The notes beneath the pieces were generated by a model. That model made no database searches and was not told where the DNA came from. It was given only the letters and a program-made list of their open reading frames with translations. The translations under genes and the position numbers were made by a program. Positions 6,130 through 13,332 of a stretch of DNA of 13,332 nucleotides are shown piece by piece; the stretch's first letter is position 1; each line of letters begins with the position of its first letter. Origin of the DNA: DAOTZS01 sp034434335. GTDB lineage: Bacteria; Chloroflexota; Anaerolineae; CG2-30-64-16. The DNA lies in NCBI GenBank assembly GCA_034434335.1, contig DAOTZS010000248.1, positions 1-13,332 on the forward strand, written 5' to 3'.

Positions 6130-7248
6130 TTACAGCTCCCCCCGCAGCAGCTTCTGCTTGCTCTCCATGTAGTGCTGGAAGTTCGGCCAGCTCACGTCCG
6201 GGGGCACGGTGTGGTCCACGGTGGGGATGAAGCCGCCTTCCTCGATCAGCGGGCGCAGGGCCCGCAGATGCTCGTCAATGGCCTGCGGCCCTTGGGCCAG
6301 CACCCGTTTGTCCACACCGCCCCACAACCGCAGCCCCTTGCCGAACTTTCGGCGCAGGCGCAGGGGGTCCTGCTCGGCTGCCCGCTCCAGCGGCCACAGG
6401 ATGTCCACCCCGGCATCCATAAAGAGGGGCACCAGCACTTCAGGGTTGCCATCGGTGTCAATGGCCACGTAGCGCACCCCGTGGGACTTGAGGAAGTCCA
6501 CCACCCGGCGCAGCCGCGGGTAGATGAAGGTGCGATAGCTCTTGGGGCTGAGCAGGGGGCCGGTTTTCATGGAGAGATCTTCGTTGAAACAGACATACTC
6601 CACGCTGGTCTGCTCCAGGATCGGCCGGGCAGCCTCGATCAGGAAGTCGGCGTGGTGCTCCATGATGGCGTGCACCAGGGCCGGCTGGTCGTAGAAGGCG
6701 AAGGAAAGGGGCTCGGTGCCCATCAGGTCGCGCGCGAACCAGTAGAAGCCCACGGTGGAGCAATTGGGGCCGAAGATGAGGGGGTGGGTGCGCTGGCGCC
6801 AGCCAGCCACGCGGGTGACCTGCCAGTTGGGCTCGTAGCGCTCGGCGCAGATGCGCAGCCGCGGGGCCAGCTTGCGCCAGTCGTCCATGTTGGTCACCGG
6901 GAAGGCCAGGTAGGTATCCATGGACATGCGCCCACCCCGCGAGGTGCCCTCCTTCAACGCCCGGCGCACCCGGCCCCATTCATCGCGAAAGGTGACGGTG
7001 CGCTCGTCTTCGGCCAGCGTCTCCACCTCAAACGCCGGCACCAACGTGCCCTTGAAGTAGATGAACTCGCGCGGGTCCATCCCCAGGGCGGCTTCACCGG
7101 CGAACCAGTCCCAATGCAAAGGAGCCGGGTCCAGCCCCTCCGCCTCCCAGCGGTCCCGCGTCTGAGGCCAGACCCCCAGCTCCCAGTTGGGCACGCGGTC
7201 CACCGGCTGATACTCCATGACGGCCAGAAAGCGTTCAAGATGGTTCAT
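6130..7248 (-). CDS. Uroporphyrinogen decarboxylase (URO-D) superfamily protein, copy 3
   Basis: A 372-residue URO-D/MtaA-superfamily protein. Landmarks: MNHLERFLAVMEYQPVDRVP at the start, FNEDLSMKTGPLLSP (221-235, the DD/ED-x-x-x-K-x-GPLLSP segment of this family), DTDGN (264-268), DILWPLERAA (282-291), LWGGVDKR (308-315) and the C-terminal EEGGFIPTVDHTVPPDVSW (336-354), typical of a bacterial subgroup with unknown substrate. The usual HSDG/HxCG position reads Asp-Thr-Asp, so it lacks even the His kept in copies 1 and 2 and has no MtaA-type zinc site. It follows the ADP-ribosylglycohydrolase-like gene by 21 nt, with only a weak AGG before the ATG, and closes the right-hand unit. A short piece of this gene is duplicated at 5181-5221. 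Confidence 0.9.
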   Translation of the reverse strand: MNHLERFLAVMEYQPVDRVPNWELGVWPQTRDRWEAEGLDPAPLHWDWFAGEAALGMDPREFIYFKGTLVPAFEVETLAEDERTVTFRDEWGRVRRALKEGTSRGGRMSMDTYLAFPVTNMDDWRKLAPRLRICAERYEPNWQVTRVAGWRQRTHPLIFGPNCSTVGFYWFARDLMGTEPLSFAFYDQPALVHAIMEHHADFLIEAARPILEQTSVEYVCFNEDLSMKTGPLLSPKSYRTFIYPRLRRVVDFLKSHGVRYVAIDTDGNPEVLVPLFMDAGVDILWPLERAAEQDPLRLRRKFGKGLRLWGGVDKRVLAQGPQAIDEHLRALRPLIEEGGFIPTVDHTVPPDVSWPNFQHYMESKQKLLRGEL

Positions 7249-7269
7249 AGGGCAACCTAGTTGCGGGGC

Positions 7270-9156
7270 TCAGGGCACGGCATCCGCCAGGTCCACCAGC
7301 CAGTCGGCCACGTTGTGGTGGCCGGGGCGCACCGGGCTGACCTCTCGCAGACCTAACGTGAAGCGCAGGTCATCTCCCCGCTTGACCAGCTTGAGCAGCA
7401 GCTCGTTGGGCCCCTGGCGCAGGCTCACCTTGTGGGCGTTGTTGAAGGGGGTCCACCAGGTGCACTCGTCCACCTCAGCGATCAGCTCGCCGTTGAGCCA
7501 GAGGCGATAGCCGTCGTTGTTGCCGATGACGATCCAGGCTTCGCGCGCGCTGGGGGAGATAACCGTGCGGGCCAGGTAGGCGCAGTAAGGCCCGCGCAAC
7601 CCCACCAAACGGGTCAGGTTGAGCTCGTGCTCGTAAGAGGGGAGCAGGGCTGGCCGGCCCAGCCGGCGGGACCAGCTCCGGTATAACTCCGCCACGTCCA
7701 GGTCCGGCTCGGGCAGGTAGGGCCGCTGGAGGGAGACGAAATGGTGCTGGAAGCGCCGGGCCCGCTGCACCGGGTCATGCTCGTCCGGCAAAGGATCGTA
7801 GTAGACCCCCAGGAAGCGCCACAGCCCTGCCCCGGCCACGCCGAAAGTGTAAGGGGGTGCCGCGGAGCCGTGCAGCCGCGCGGTGAAGAGGTGGCGCATG
7901 GGCCACACTTCGGCCGAGGCTGGCGCGTGCAGCGTCACCTCCACGCGGCGCTGGGCTGGCCCCAGGGCCACCTCGGCCGGCTCGATGCCCCACCCTGCCG
8001 GGCCGCTGACCTCCAGCCGCGCCCCGGCGGGGAGCTGGCCCTCCACCTGGATGGTGACCGCCACCGTCTCCCCCGGTGCGGCCGCGGGGAGCCCGTTGTA
8101 GACGACGTTGAGGCGGGTGGCCGGCGCGACGGCGGTGGCCGGGAAGGGCTCAAGGGCCGGCGCGCCGCTGATCTCGATGCCCGTGTTCATGGCCCGCGCC
8201 AGCAACACCCCCACGCGGGCTGTGTCGCGCGCCAGGGCCGAAAGGGTCATCTCGGGCCGGCGGTACTCGATCCCCATCACCAGCTCATCGCCCACCGGCT
8301 CCTTGAGTGCCTTGGGGATGCGGCTGGCACCCAGGATCTGGCCCACCAGGGCGGACGCGCTGGCCAGTGTGCAGTCGGTGTCGTAGCCACACTTCAGGGC
8401 CGAGAGCATCACCTCCTGCAGATCGTTGCCGCCGTAGAGGAGGCCCAGGAAGGTGAAGGGGATATTGATCTGCGCGTCGCAGGCTTCGGGCAGGCCGGCC
8501 AGCACCATGATGCGATCGCGCGCCTCGCGCAGGCTCAGCCCTTCGTCGTAGGCCTGAAAAGCGGCGCGGGTGAGGCGCTCAATGGGGGAACCGGCCGGCA
8601 GGTAGTGGATGAACATGCTGGCCAGCCGGCGCACATCGGGCACGAAGAAGGCCATGGAGGCCATGGCAGCCAGCATCTTCTCCGCCCCCACCGATTGCTC
8701 CGTGTGGTCCAGCGTTCCGTCCTTACTGGCGAACTCCGCGGCCAGGTCCGGTGCGCCGGGGAAGACGTAACCCCAGATCTCGGCCCGGATGGGGCAACCC
8801 TCGCCCGTTTCCCAGAACTGGTTGGTGAAGCGGCCCGACATGGGTGGGTGGATGCCCAGGCGCCAGTTGCGGCGGAAGATGCCGTACTCGTTGAAAGGGT
8901 ACCAGCACCCTTCCAGCCAGGCCGCGGCCAGGTCGTCGGAGGTCAGGGCCGGGCCCTTCTCTTCCAGCACCTTGAGCCAGAGCACCTGGAGGTCGAGGTC
9001 GTCATTGGGCGGCATGGTGGGAGGGAACATCTCGGCCGGGCTGATCTCGATCCAGCCCTTGTGGCCCTCAAAGCGGGCGCCGATAGCGCCCCCCATGGAC
9101 TTGCCGATCCAGCCACCCAGGATCTGATCGAGGTAGCGGTCATAAGAGAGGTGCAT
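7270..9156 (-). CDS. ADP-ribosylglycohydrolase-family protein with C-terminal beta-domain extension
   Basis: A 628-residue protein. Residues 1-325 are an ADP-ribosylglycohydrolase (DraG/ARH) fold: GGWIGKSMGGAIGARFEG (14-31), NDDLDLQVLWLKVLEEKG (51-68, in place of the TDDT metal motif), GEGCPIRAEIWGYVFPG (118-134) and CGYDTDCTLASASALVGQILGA (256-277, the second DxD metal motif, D259 and D261). The rest is extra: a beta-sandwich-like region at about 350-410 (NPCBM/NEW3-like look) and a jelly-roll-like region at about 440-605 with IGNNDGYRLWLNGELIAEV. The ATG at 9156 is preferred (AAAGGA six bases upstream) over a TTG at 9201. No signal peptide. Placed between GH38 and URO-D-like genes it is more likely a glycoside or N-glycoside hydrolase than a regulator of protein ADP-ribosylation; that is inference. 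Confidence 0.88.
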   Translation of the reverse strand: MHLSYDRYLDQILGGWIGKSMGGAIGARFEGHKGWIEISPAEMFPPTMPPNDDLDLQVLWLKVLEEKGPALTSDDLAAAWLEGCWYPFNEYGIFRRNWRLGIHPPMSGRFTNQFWETGEGCPIRAEIWGYVFPGAPDLAAEFASKDGTLDHTEQSVGAEKMLAAMASMAFFVPDVRRLASMFIHYLPAGSPIERLTRAAFQAYDEGLSLREARDRIMVLAGLPEACDAQINIPFTFLGLLYGGNDLQEVMLSALKCGYDTDCTLASASALVGQILGASRIPKALKEPVGDELVMGIEYRRPEMTLSALARDTARVGVLLARAMNTGIEISGAPALEPFPATAVAPATRLNVVYNGLPAAAPGETVAVTIQVEGQLPAGARLEVSGPAGWGIEPAEVALGPAQRRVEVTLHAPASAEVWPMRHLFTARLHGSAAPPYTFGVAGAGLWRFLGVYYDPLPDEHDPVQRARRFQHHFVSLQRPYLPEPDLDVAELYRSWSRRLGRPALLPSYEHELNLTRLVGLRGPYCAYLARTVISPSAREAWIVIGNNDGYRLWLNGELIAEVDECTWWTPFNNAHKVSLRQGPNELLLKLVKRGDDLRFTLGLREVSPVRPGHHNVADWLVDLADAVP

Positions 9157-9162
9157 AAGCGA

Positions 9163-9168
9163 TCCTTT
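9163..9168 (-). promoter_or_regulatory. Shine-Dalgarno AAAGGA deciding the ADP-ribosylglycohydrolase start
   Basis: Minus-strand AAAGGA ends six bases before the ATG at 9156-9154. It leaves a 41-nt gap after the GH38 stop and removes 15 non-homologous residues from the longest frame. Confidence 0.7.
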
Positions 9169-9197
9169 GATGGGATTAGGTGGACAGTGGACGCGGC

Positions 9198-11957
9198 TCA
9201 AAGGCGCAGCGCCACTGTGCGCGCCTGTTTGGGCTGGAAGTTGAGCACTATGGTGTGGGGGTCGGCCAGGGGCACGTCACCTTGATATTCTTCCGCGAAG
9301 TTGACTGCCTGGGCCGCGCGCAGCGGCCAGAAGGTGCGCACGGTGGCCTCCACCGGCCTGGGCAAGGGGTTCCAGAGGCGCACGATCAGCGCGTCGCCGC
9401 TCTCGCTGCGCTTGACCGCGCTCAGCAGCAGGCCCGTCGGCACGACGCTCAGGAAGGAGGCCTGGGGAGGCAGCTCGCCATCCAGGTCTGGCTCTTTGAT
9501 CTTCACCTGCCCCAGCAGGGCATCGGGGGTACTTTCGGGCCACACCTCGCCGGGCAGGAAGCCTTCGCTCTCGTCCCCGCGGCGCACATAGAGCGGTGTG
9601 GCGAATTCGGCTGCGGCCTGGTAGATGGCCTGCCAGTCGCCAGCATGGGGGCAGATGGCATACTCAAAGGTGTGGGTCCCCAGGCATTGGGCCTCAGGGG
9701 TTGGGCACGGCACGCCGGCGTGCTCTGGCCGGCTGAGCATGCCAGCGCGCGAAATGGCATCCACGCAGCGCAACAGGGTGATTGCGATGGTGCAACCTGG
9801 ATTTTCGCCATCCGCGCGCAAGACTTCGTATTCCGGCAGGCCGCGGCTGAAGATGGCCAACCCCACCCGCCCATCGGAGACGTCCACGAAGCCGCGCTGA
9901 TGCCTGGTGGGCACAGGTGGCTGTGCCCACCCCTGGGTCACCGGCAGATCTATGGGCCGCGTGATCACATCGAAGTGGCCGCCGGCCGCGGCGTGGTCGG
10001 TGACCAGGCCCGTGGGGAAACAAACCCGCAGCCGATGGTCGCGCGCCCGGTTGTCAACCTCTGTCTGCACCTCTACCACAGAGCTGTCGTGGCGCAGTGT
10101 CACCACCGAGCGGACGGGGCAGTTGACACGCGTCTTGCGCCGACGCTGGCGGTCAGCGGTGAGCGCGGTAGGCAGGGACAGCTCCAGGTTGACCTCCCAG
10201 CTCACTTGCAAGGGGCCACTGTGAAGCAGGCGCAGTTGGGCCGGCCGGCCCAACGAGGATATCGTCTCACTGTGGGGGGCCGGCGAATAGTCGTATTCGT
10301 CGCCGGCGTCCTCGGTGTCGGCGAAGTAGCCCAGGTTGCGCATCTGGTGGCCAGTGCGCTTGTCCCAGATATTCAGCGAGCCATCTGGGTTGATCTCCAC
10401 GCGGAGGCAGCCATTCTCCATGCCGTTGGACAGCGGGACCACTGCCTGGCCTGTCGCGGGGGGAGGCGTGCCTGCCTGGGCAAAGTAGACCCGATAGCCG
10501 CAGGCCGGCACCTCTTCCAGCGCCACAGCCGTGCGCACGCCGCGCTTGCGGTTGGCCTTCAGCACTTCCATCTCGAAGTGCTCCTCTTCGGCCAGGACCT
10601 GGCACGGCATGGCCCGGCCGGCGGCATCCACCAGACAAAGCTCGTTGGATGGCAGGCCACCCCGATCAAGGAGCAGGGTGAGCTCCACCGTGCCCGTGCG
10701 CGGCCAGGGCAGCGGGTTGTAGACCACGAACGGCACGCCAGCCTGGCCGCGGCGGTTGATGTGGCTCACCATGGCCCGGAAGCTATCGCGCGCGATAGCC
10801 CTTCCCACCTGTTCGGCGTCGTGGTAACGCACCATGTTCTCTCGGTGCACTGCGTCTACGCTACAACCGCAGATATCGTCATGGGGGTGGTTTTGCATCA
10901 GCCGGCGCCAGGCGTGCTCGAGGAAAGCCCCCGGATATGGCGTGCCGAGAACCCAGGCCCAGGCTGCCAACGGTTCGGCATACTGCTCCAGCAGGGTCTG
11001 CACGCGTTCGTTGGCCTGCTTGATGTACATGCGCGTGGAGTAGACCCCCTGCAGGATCACGGCATAGCGTCCCCGGTTGAACTCGCCGGTGAAGACGGGC
11101 AGCCGCTCGCCCGCGGCCTGGCGGACGCGCGCGATGAACTCGGCCAGGGTGCCGTGCTCGATCTCCACATCGGGGAAGAGCCGGTTGGCGTGGGCGATGA
11201 TGGATGGGACCCTGGGATCGGCTTCGGCGTGGTCAATGCCGTTCATGAGGAGCAGGTGTTGGGTGTGGGCCCGTGGCTTGAGCAGCTCCACCGCGGAGCG
11301 CAGGCGCTCGAGGGCCAGATCCATGTTGAATTCCATGGCGCTGGTGTCGCCCCACCGCATGGGATAGCCCAGATTGGAGGCGTTGTGATAGCCGTCGGGC
11401 AGGTGCACAGCCAGCACGCGGCTGCCATCGGGAGCCTGCCACCAGAACTCGTTGCCCAGCTCCTCGCCCTCATCTCCCACTCCGCGCCAGAAGATCGCCG
11501 AGCCGATGCCAAATCCCTGCAGGATCTGGGGCAACTGGTTGATGTGGCCGAAGGCGTCCGGCACGTACCCCTCCCGCATGACCCCTGGACAATCCGGCTC
11601 GTTGCCGGCCAGGTCGCGGGCCATCTTGAGGCCCAGCAGCAGGTTGCGGATCAGGGCCTCAGGGCTGACGAGATACTCGTCGGCGAGGGCATACCATGGG
11701 CCTACTATCAGCCGGCCGGCGCGCACCAGGCGCTCCAGATCCGTGCGGCGTTCGGGGCGGATCTCCAGGTAGTCTTCGATGGGCAGCATCTGGCCGTCGA
11801 GCATGAAGCTGTGGAAGCTGGGATCGCGGTCGAGGATCTCGATCACGCGGTCTATCAGCCGCACCAGGCGTATGCGGAACGATTCAAATGGCAGATACCA
11901 GGCGCGGTCCCAGTGGGTCTCGGAGACGAGAAGCGCGGTATAAGGCTTTGTGGACAC
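9198..11957 (-). CDS. GH38 alpha-mannosidase (MngB-like, cytosolic)
   Basis: A 919-residue glycoside hydrolase family 38 enzyme, retaining and zinc-dependent. The catalytic domain starts at once: THWDRAWYLPFE (14-25) with zinc ligands H15 and D17; the nucleophile D134 in YVPDAFGHINQLPQIL (131-146); LLMNGIDH (236-243); and NHPHDDICGCS (356-366) with H359 as the expected third zinc ligand. A beta-rich C-terminal part follows, ending with FLSVVPTGLLLSAVKRSESGDALIVRLWNP. No signal peptide or membrane segment, so it should act on imported oligosaccharides; length is close to the bacterial MngB-type enzymes and shorter than eukaryotic class II mannosidases. GTG at 11957 is taken as the start (GGAG eight bases upstream) instead of a GTG at 11981. 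Exact linkage specificity cannot be read from the sequence. Confidence 0.95.
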   Translation of the reverse strand: MSTKPYTALLVSETHWDRAWYLPFESFRIRLVRLIDRVIEILDRDPSFHSFMLDGQMLPIEDYLEIRPERRTDLERLVRAGRLIVGPWYALADEYLVSPEALIRNLLLGLKMARDLAGNEPDCPGVMREGYVPDAFGHINQLPQILQGFGIGSAIFWRGVGDEGEELGNEFWWQAPDGSRVLAVHLPDGYHNASNLGYPMRWGDTSAMEFNMDLALERLRSAVELLKPRAHTQHLLLMNGIDHAEADPRVPSIIAHANRLFPDVEIEHGTLAEFIARVRQAAGERLPVFTGEFNRGRYAVILQGVYSTRMYIKQANERVQTLLEQYAEPLAAWAWVLGTPYPGAFLEHAWRRLMQNHPHDDICGCSVDAVHRENMVRYHDAEQVGRAIARDSFRAMVSHINRRGQAGVPFVVYNPLPWPRTGTVELTLLLDRGGLPSNELCLVDAAGRAMPCQVLAEEEHFEMEVLKANRKRGVRTAVALEEVPACGYRVYFAQAGTPPPATGQAVVPLSNGMENGCLRVEINPDGSLNIWDKRTGHQMRNLGYFADTEDAGDEYDYSPAPHSETISSLGRPAQLRLLHSGPLQVSWEVNLELSLPTALTADRQRRRKTRVNCPVRSVVTLRHDSSVVEVQTEVDNRARDHRLRVCFPTGLVTDHAAAGGHFDVITRPIDLPVTQGWAQPPVPTRHQRGFVDVSDGRVGLAIFSRGLPEYEVLRADGENPGCTIAITLLRCVDAISRAGMLSRPEHAGVPCPTPEAQCLGTHTFEYAICPHAGDWQAIYQAAAEFATPLYVRRGDESEGFLPGEVWPESTPDALLGQVKIKEPDLDGELPPQASFLSVVPTGLLLSAVKRSESGDALIVRLWNPLPRPVEATVRTFWPLRAAQAVNFAEEYQGDVPLADPHTIVLNFQPKQARTVALRL

Positions 11958-11965
11958 GGTGAAGG

Positions 11966-11969
11966 CTCC
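11966..11969 (-). promoter_or_regulatory. Shine-Dalgarno GGAG deciding the GH38 start
   Basis: Minus-strand GGAG lies 8 nt before the GTG at 11957-11955, whereas the alternative GTG at 11981 has no purine-rich site at the right distance. Confidence 0.6.
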
Positions 11970-11984
11970 AATATCTGGCACTTT

Positions 11985-13103
11985 TCAGTACAGCATGTCG
12001 GCATCCTGGCTCAGCTTGGCGTGGACATGCCTCAGCTTGTCCACGATTGGCAGGCGATAGGGGCAGCGCGGTTCGCACTCGCCGCAGCGGGTGCAGGCAT
12101 TCGCCTTGGTGGGCTCGGCGGCATAGGCAGCTCGCGCTCGGGTTTCATTGCCAAACCAGAAACGCAGGCCCTGGCGCAGGTGATAGTCCCCTGGGTCGCG
12201 TACTACCCCATCCCACATCTGACGGTCGTACCAACCCTCCAGTTCAAAGAGCCGTGGGATGTTGATCCCCTCCGGGCAGGGCAGGCACTTGCCACACAGC
12301 CGACAGACGTAGGTGCCCAGTTCGGGCGCGTCGAAGAACAACTGTTCCTGTTCGGTCTGCGACATGGGTGTGAACGATTCGGCCAGGGCCAGGTCCTGTT
12401 CCAACATCTCCATGGTGTTCATGCCTGCCACCATCACGTGGATCGGCAGGCTCCACGCATACCGAAAGGCGGCAGGGGCTGAACGCCATAGAAACCCATC
12501 GCCGACCGCTTTCATGCCCACGATGCCGACATTCTTCTCCAGGGCCAAAGGCAAGAGGGCCTCCTCGATCAGGGGGAAGTTAAAGCGGTCGTAATAGTTG
12601 AAGTTGGTCATGATGACGTCGAATGGGTACCGCTGTAACGCCTGGATCATGATCTCGGGGTGGCCGTGGTTGCTGATGCCGATGAAGCGCACCTTGCCGG
12701 CCTGGCGCGCGGCCTCAGCGGCGCGCACAGCCCCATCCTCGGCCAGGATCTGGTCGAGCTCGGCTTGCTCCTGGATGTGGTGCATGAAGAGGATGTCCAC
12801 ATAGTCGGTCTGGAGATGGGCCAGGCTGGTTTCAATCAGTTTCGTGGCGGCGTCGCGTGTGCGTGCGTGGCACTTGGTGGCCAACACGCATTCGTTCCGC
12901 CGCGTTGCCATCACTGTCCCCACCTTGCGCTCCGACTCGCCATGGCCGTACTCGGCGGCTGTTTCGATGTAGTTGCCGCCGGCGTCCAGGTAGCGGTTGA
13001 GGATCTTTTGGGCCTGGGCCGCGCTGATCTCCAGCAGGTGGAAGCCACCGGCGCCCAAGATAGTCACCTCCAGCCCTGTCCGTCCCAAGATACGTTTCTC
13101 CAC
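11985..13103 (-). CDS. Aldo/keto reductase with two C-terminal 4Fe-4S motifs
   Basis: A 372-residue fusion of an aldo/keto reductase TIM barrel (about 1-255) and a ferredoxin-like tail. The barrel begins EKRILGRTGLEVTILGAGGFH and carries the catalytic Tyr52 (AEYGHGESE), Lys77 (ATKCHA) and His108/109 (FMHHI), with GISNHG (142-147) and an NFNYYDR segment. The Asp that usually completes the tetrad (in the DTA segment) is Glu47 here (YIETA). The tail has Cys267, 270, 273, 276 (CRLCGKCLPCP) and Cys337, 340, 343, 347 (CTRCGECEPRCP), enough for two 4Fe-4S clusters. GTG at 13103 is the start because GGAGG lies nine bases upstream. It probably moves electrons between a carbonyl or sugar substrate and clusters; lactaldehyde, a rhamnose product, is a possible substrate but this is a guess. 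Confidence 0.93.
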   Translation of the reverse strand: MEKRILGRTGLEVTILGAGGFHLLEISAAQAQKILNRYLDAGGNYIETAAEYGHGESERKVGTVMATRRNECVLATKCHARTRDAATKLIETSLAHLQTDYVDILFMHHIQEQAELDQILAEDGAVRAAEAARQAGKVRFIGISNHGHPEIMIQALQRYPFDVIMTNFNYYDRFNFPLIEEALLPLALEKNVGIVGMKAVGDGFLWRSAPAAFRYAWSLPIHVMVAGMNTMEMLEQDLALAESFTPMSQTEQEQLFFDAPELGTYVCRLCGKCLPCPEGINIPRLFELEGWYDRQMWDGVVRDPGDYHLRQGLRFWFGNETRARAAYAAEPTKANACTRCGECEPRCPYRLPIVDKLRHVHAKLSQDADMLY

Positions 13104-13112
13104 CGGTAAATA

Positions 13113-13117
13113 CCTCC
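13113..13117 (-). promoter_or_regulatory. Shine-Dalgarno GGAGG deciding the aldo/keto reductase start
   Basis: Minus-strand GGAGG lies 9 nt before the GTG at 13103-13101. The longer frame starting at 13157 would run back into the end of the upstream ATPase gene and is not supported. Confidence 0.75.
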
Positions 13118-13132
13118 GTGAAATAAAGAGAT

Positions 13133-13332
13133 TCAGTAAAGATGGCAGGCGGCCCAATGGCCTGGGGCCAGCTCGCGCAGTTCAGGAGAGTCGTGGCGGC
13201 AGATCTCCATCACGTGCCGGCAGCGCGTGCGGAACCGGCATCCCGAGGGTGGATTAGCCGGGCTTGGCACATCACCCTCCAGCACAATGCGCGTCCGGCG
13301 TCTCAGCCCTATTGCCTGATGGCCGCATAAAA
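13133..13332 (-). CDS. Oligopeptide/dipeptide-type ABC transporter ATP-binding protein, C-terminal end (partial)
   Basis: Only the last 65 codons are in the window; the gene continues past the right edge. The segment RTRIVLEGDVPSPANPPSGC, followed by a cysteine-spaced tail (RFRTRC, EIC, and a final ACHLY), is the diagnostic oligo_HPY C-terminal domain of OppD/OppF/DppD/DppF ATPases. The four cysteines of that domain are kept. It lies 29 nt upstream of the aldo/keto reductase start and is probably in the same operon. In many bacteria that degrade polysaccharides, Opp-type transporters carry oligosaccharides instead of peptides, and the GH38 gene two positions downstream suggests the same here (inference). 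Confidence 0.92.
   Translation of the reverse strand, partial: LCGHQAIGLRRRTRIVLEGDVPSPANPPSGCRFRTRCRHVMEICRHDSPELRELAPGHWAACHLY

Noticed and set aside
1346..7248. URO-D-like genes considered as hemE (haem synthesis)
   Set aside because: Three divergent copies in a sugar locus, no other tetrapyrrole genes, and motifs of the broader URO-D/MtaA superfamily instead of HemE.
1346..7248. A cobamide-dependent O-demethylation system for methylated sugars
   Set aside because: Attractive because of the URO-D-like proteins, but no corrinoid-binding protein or reductive activator is in the window and the zinc Cys is missing in all three; not supported beyond speculation.
6013..7260. A plus-strand open frame of about 415 codons
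   Set aside because: Mirror of URO-D-like copy 3, beginning in non-coding DNA without a ribosome-binding site.
9180..12482. A plus-strand open frame of 1100 codons spanning the GH38 and neighbouring genes
   Set aside because: It is antisense to three well-recognised genes, crosses their boundaries, and its translation is Gly/Gln/His/Val-rich without a family. Open antisense frames are expected in GC-rich coding DNA.

Overview
The window is a GC-rich stretch whose genes lie almost entirely on the minus strand, so it is best read from the right end to the left. It looks like an accessory carbohydrate-use locus of a free-living, probably anaerobic or facultative bacterium. The gene mix (Opp-type transport, GH38, RhaA, several URO-D-like proteins), the DUF4258-like/DUF2283 pair and the palindromic intergenic repeats resemble what I would expect in Chloroflexota (Anaerolineae-like). 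That assignment is an inference of moderate confidence, because the window has no rRNA or other phylogenetic marker.

Right-hand unit (13332 to 6130, minus strand), in transcription order: the C-terminal end of an oligopeptide/oligosaccharide ABC transporter ATPase (OppF/DppF type); an aldo/keto reductase with two C-terminal 4Fe-4S motifs; a GH38 alpha-mannosidase; an ADP-ribosylglycohydrolase-fold protein with an unusual beta-rich C-terminal extension; and a URO-D-superfamily protein. Gaps are only about 20-40 nt and most starts have a good Shine-Dalgarno sequence, so this reads as one operon. Ribosome-binding sites place four starts in the window (on the minus strand at 2425, 9156, 11957 and 13103) inside the longest open frame.

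Middle island (about 4935 to 6129): lower-GC, mostly non-coding DNA with the only two plus-strand genes, an overlapping DUF4258-like/DUF2283 pair resembling a toxin-antitoxin module. Around them are a 60-bp palindromic MITE-like element, several small inverted repeats, and a 41-nt relic of the 3' part of the neighbouring URO-D-like gene.

Left-hand unit (4934 to 1, minus strand): L-rhamnose isomerase (RhaA, very clear), two more URO-D-superfamily proteins, a class V PLP-dependent enzyme of the isopenicillin-N-epimerase-like group whose start overlaps the preceding stop (ATGA), and then, immediately after that enzyme's stop codon, only the last 48 codons of a MalG-type sugar ABC permease. Tandem GTAGGGGCGGGC-type palindromes lie between the two URO-D-like genes.

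Taken together, the locus plausibly imports oligosaccharides, trims mannosidic linkages in the cytosol (GH38; no signal peptides are seen) and isomerises L-rhamnose. The three URO-D-like proteins, the ADP-ribosylglycohydrolase-like protein, the Fe-S aldo/keto reductase and the PLP enzyme have no obvious place in a textbook rhamnose or mannose pathway; they are the candidates for something undescribed. RhaB and RhaD are not in the window.
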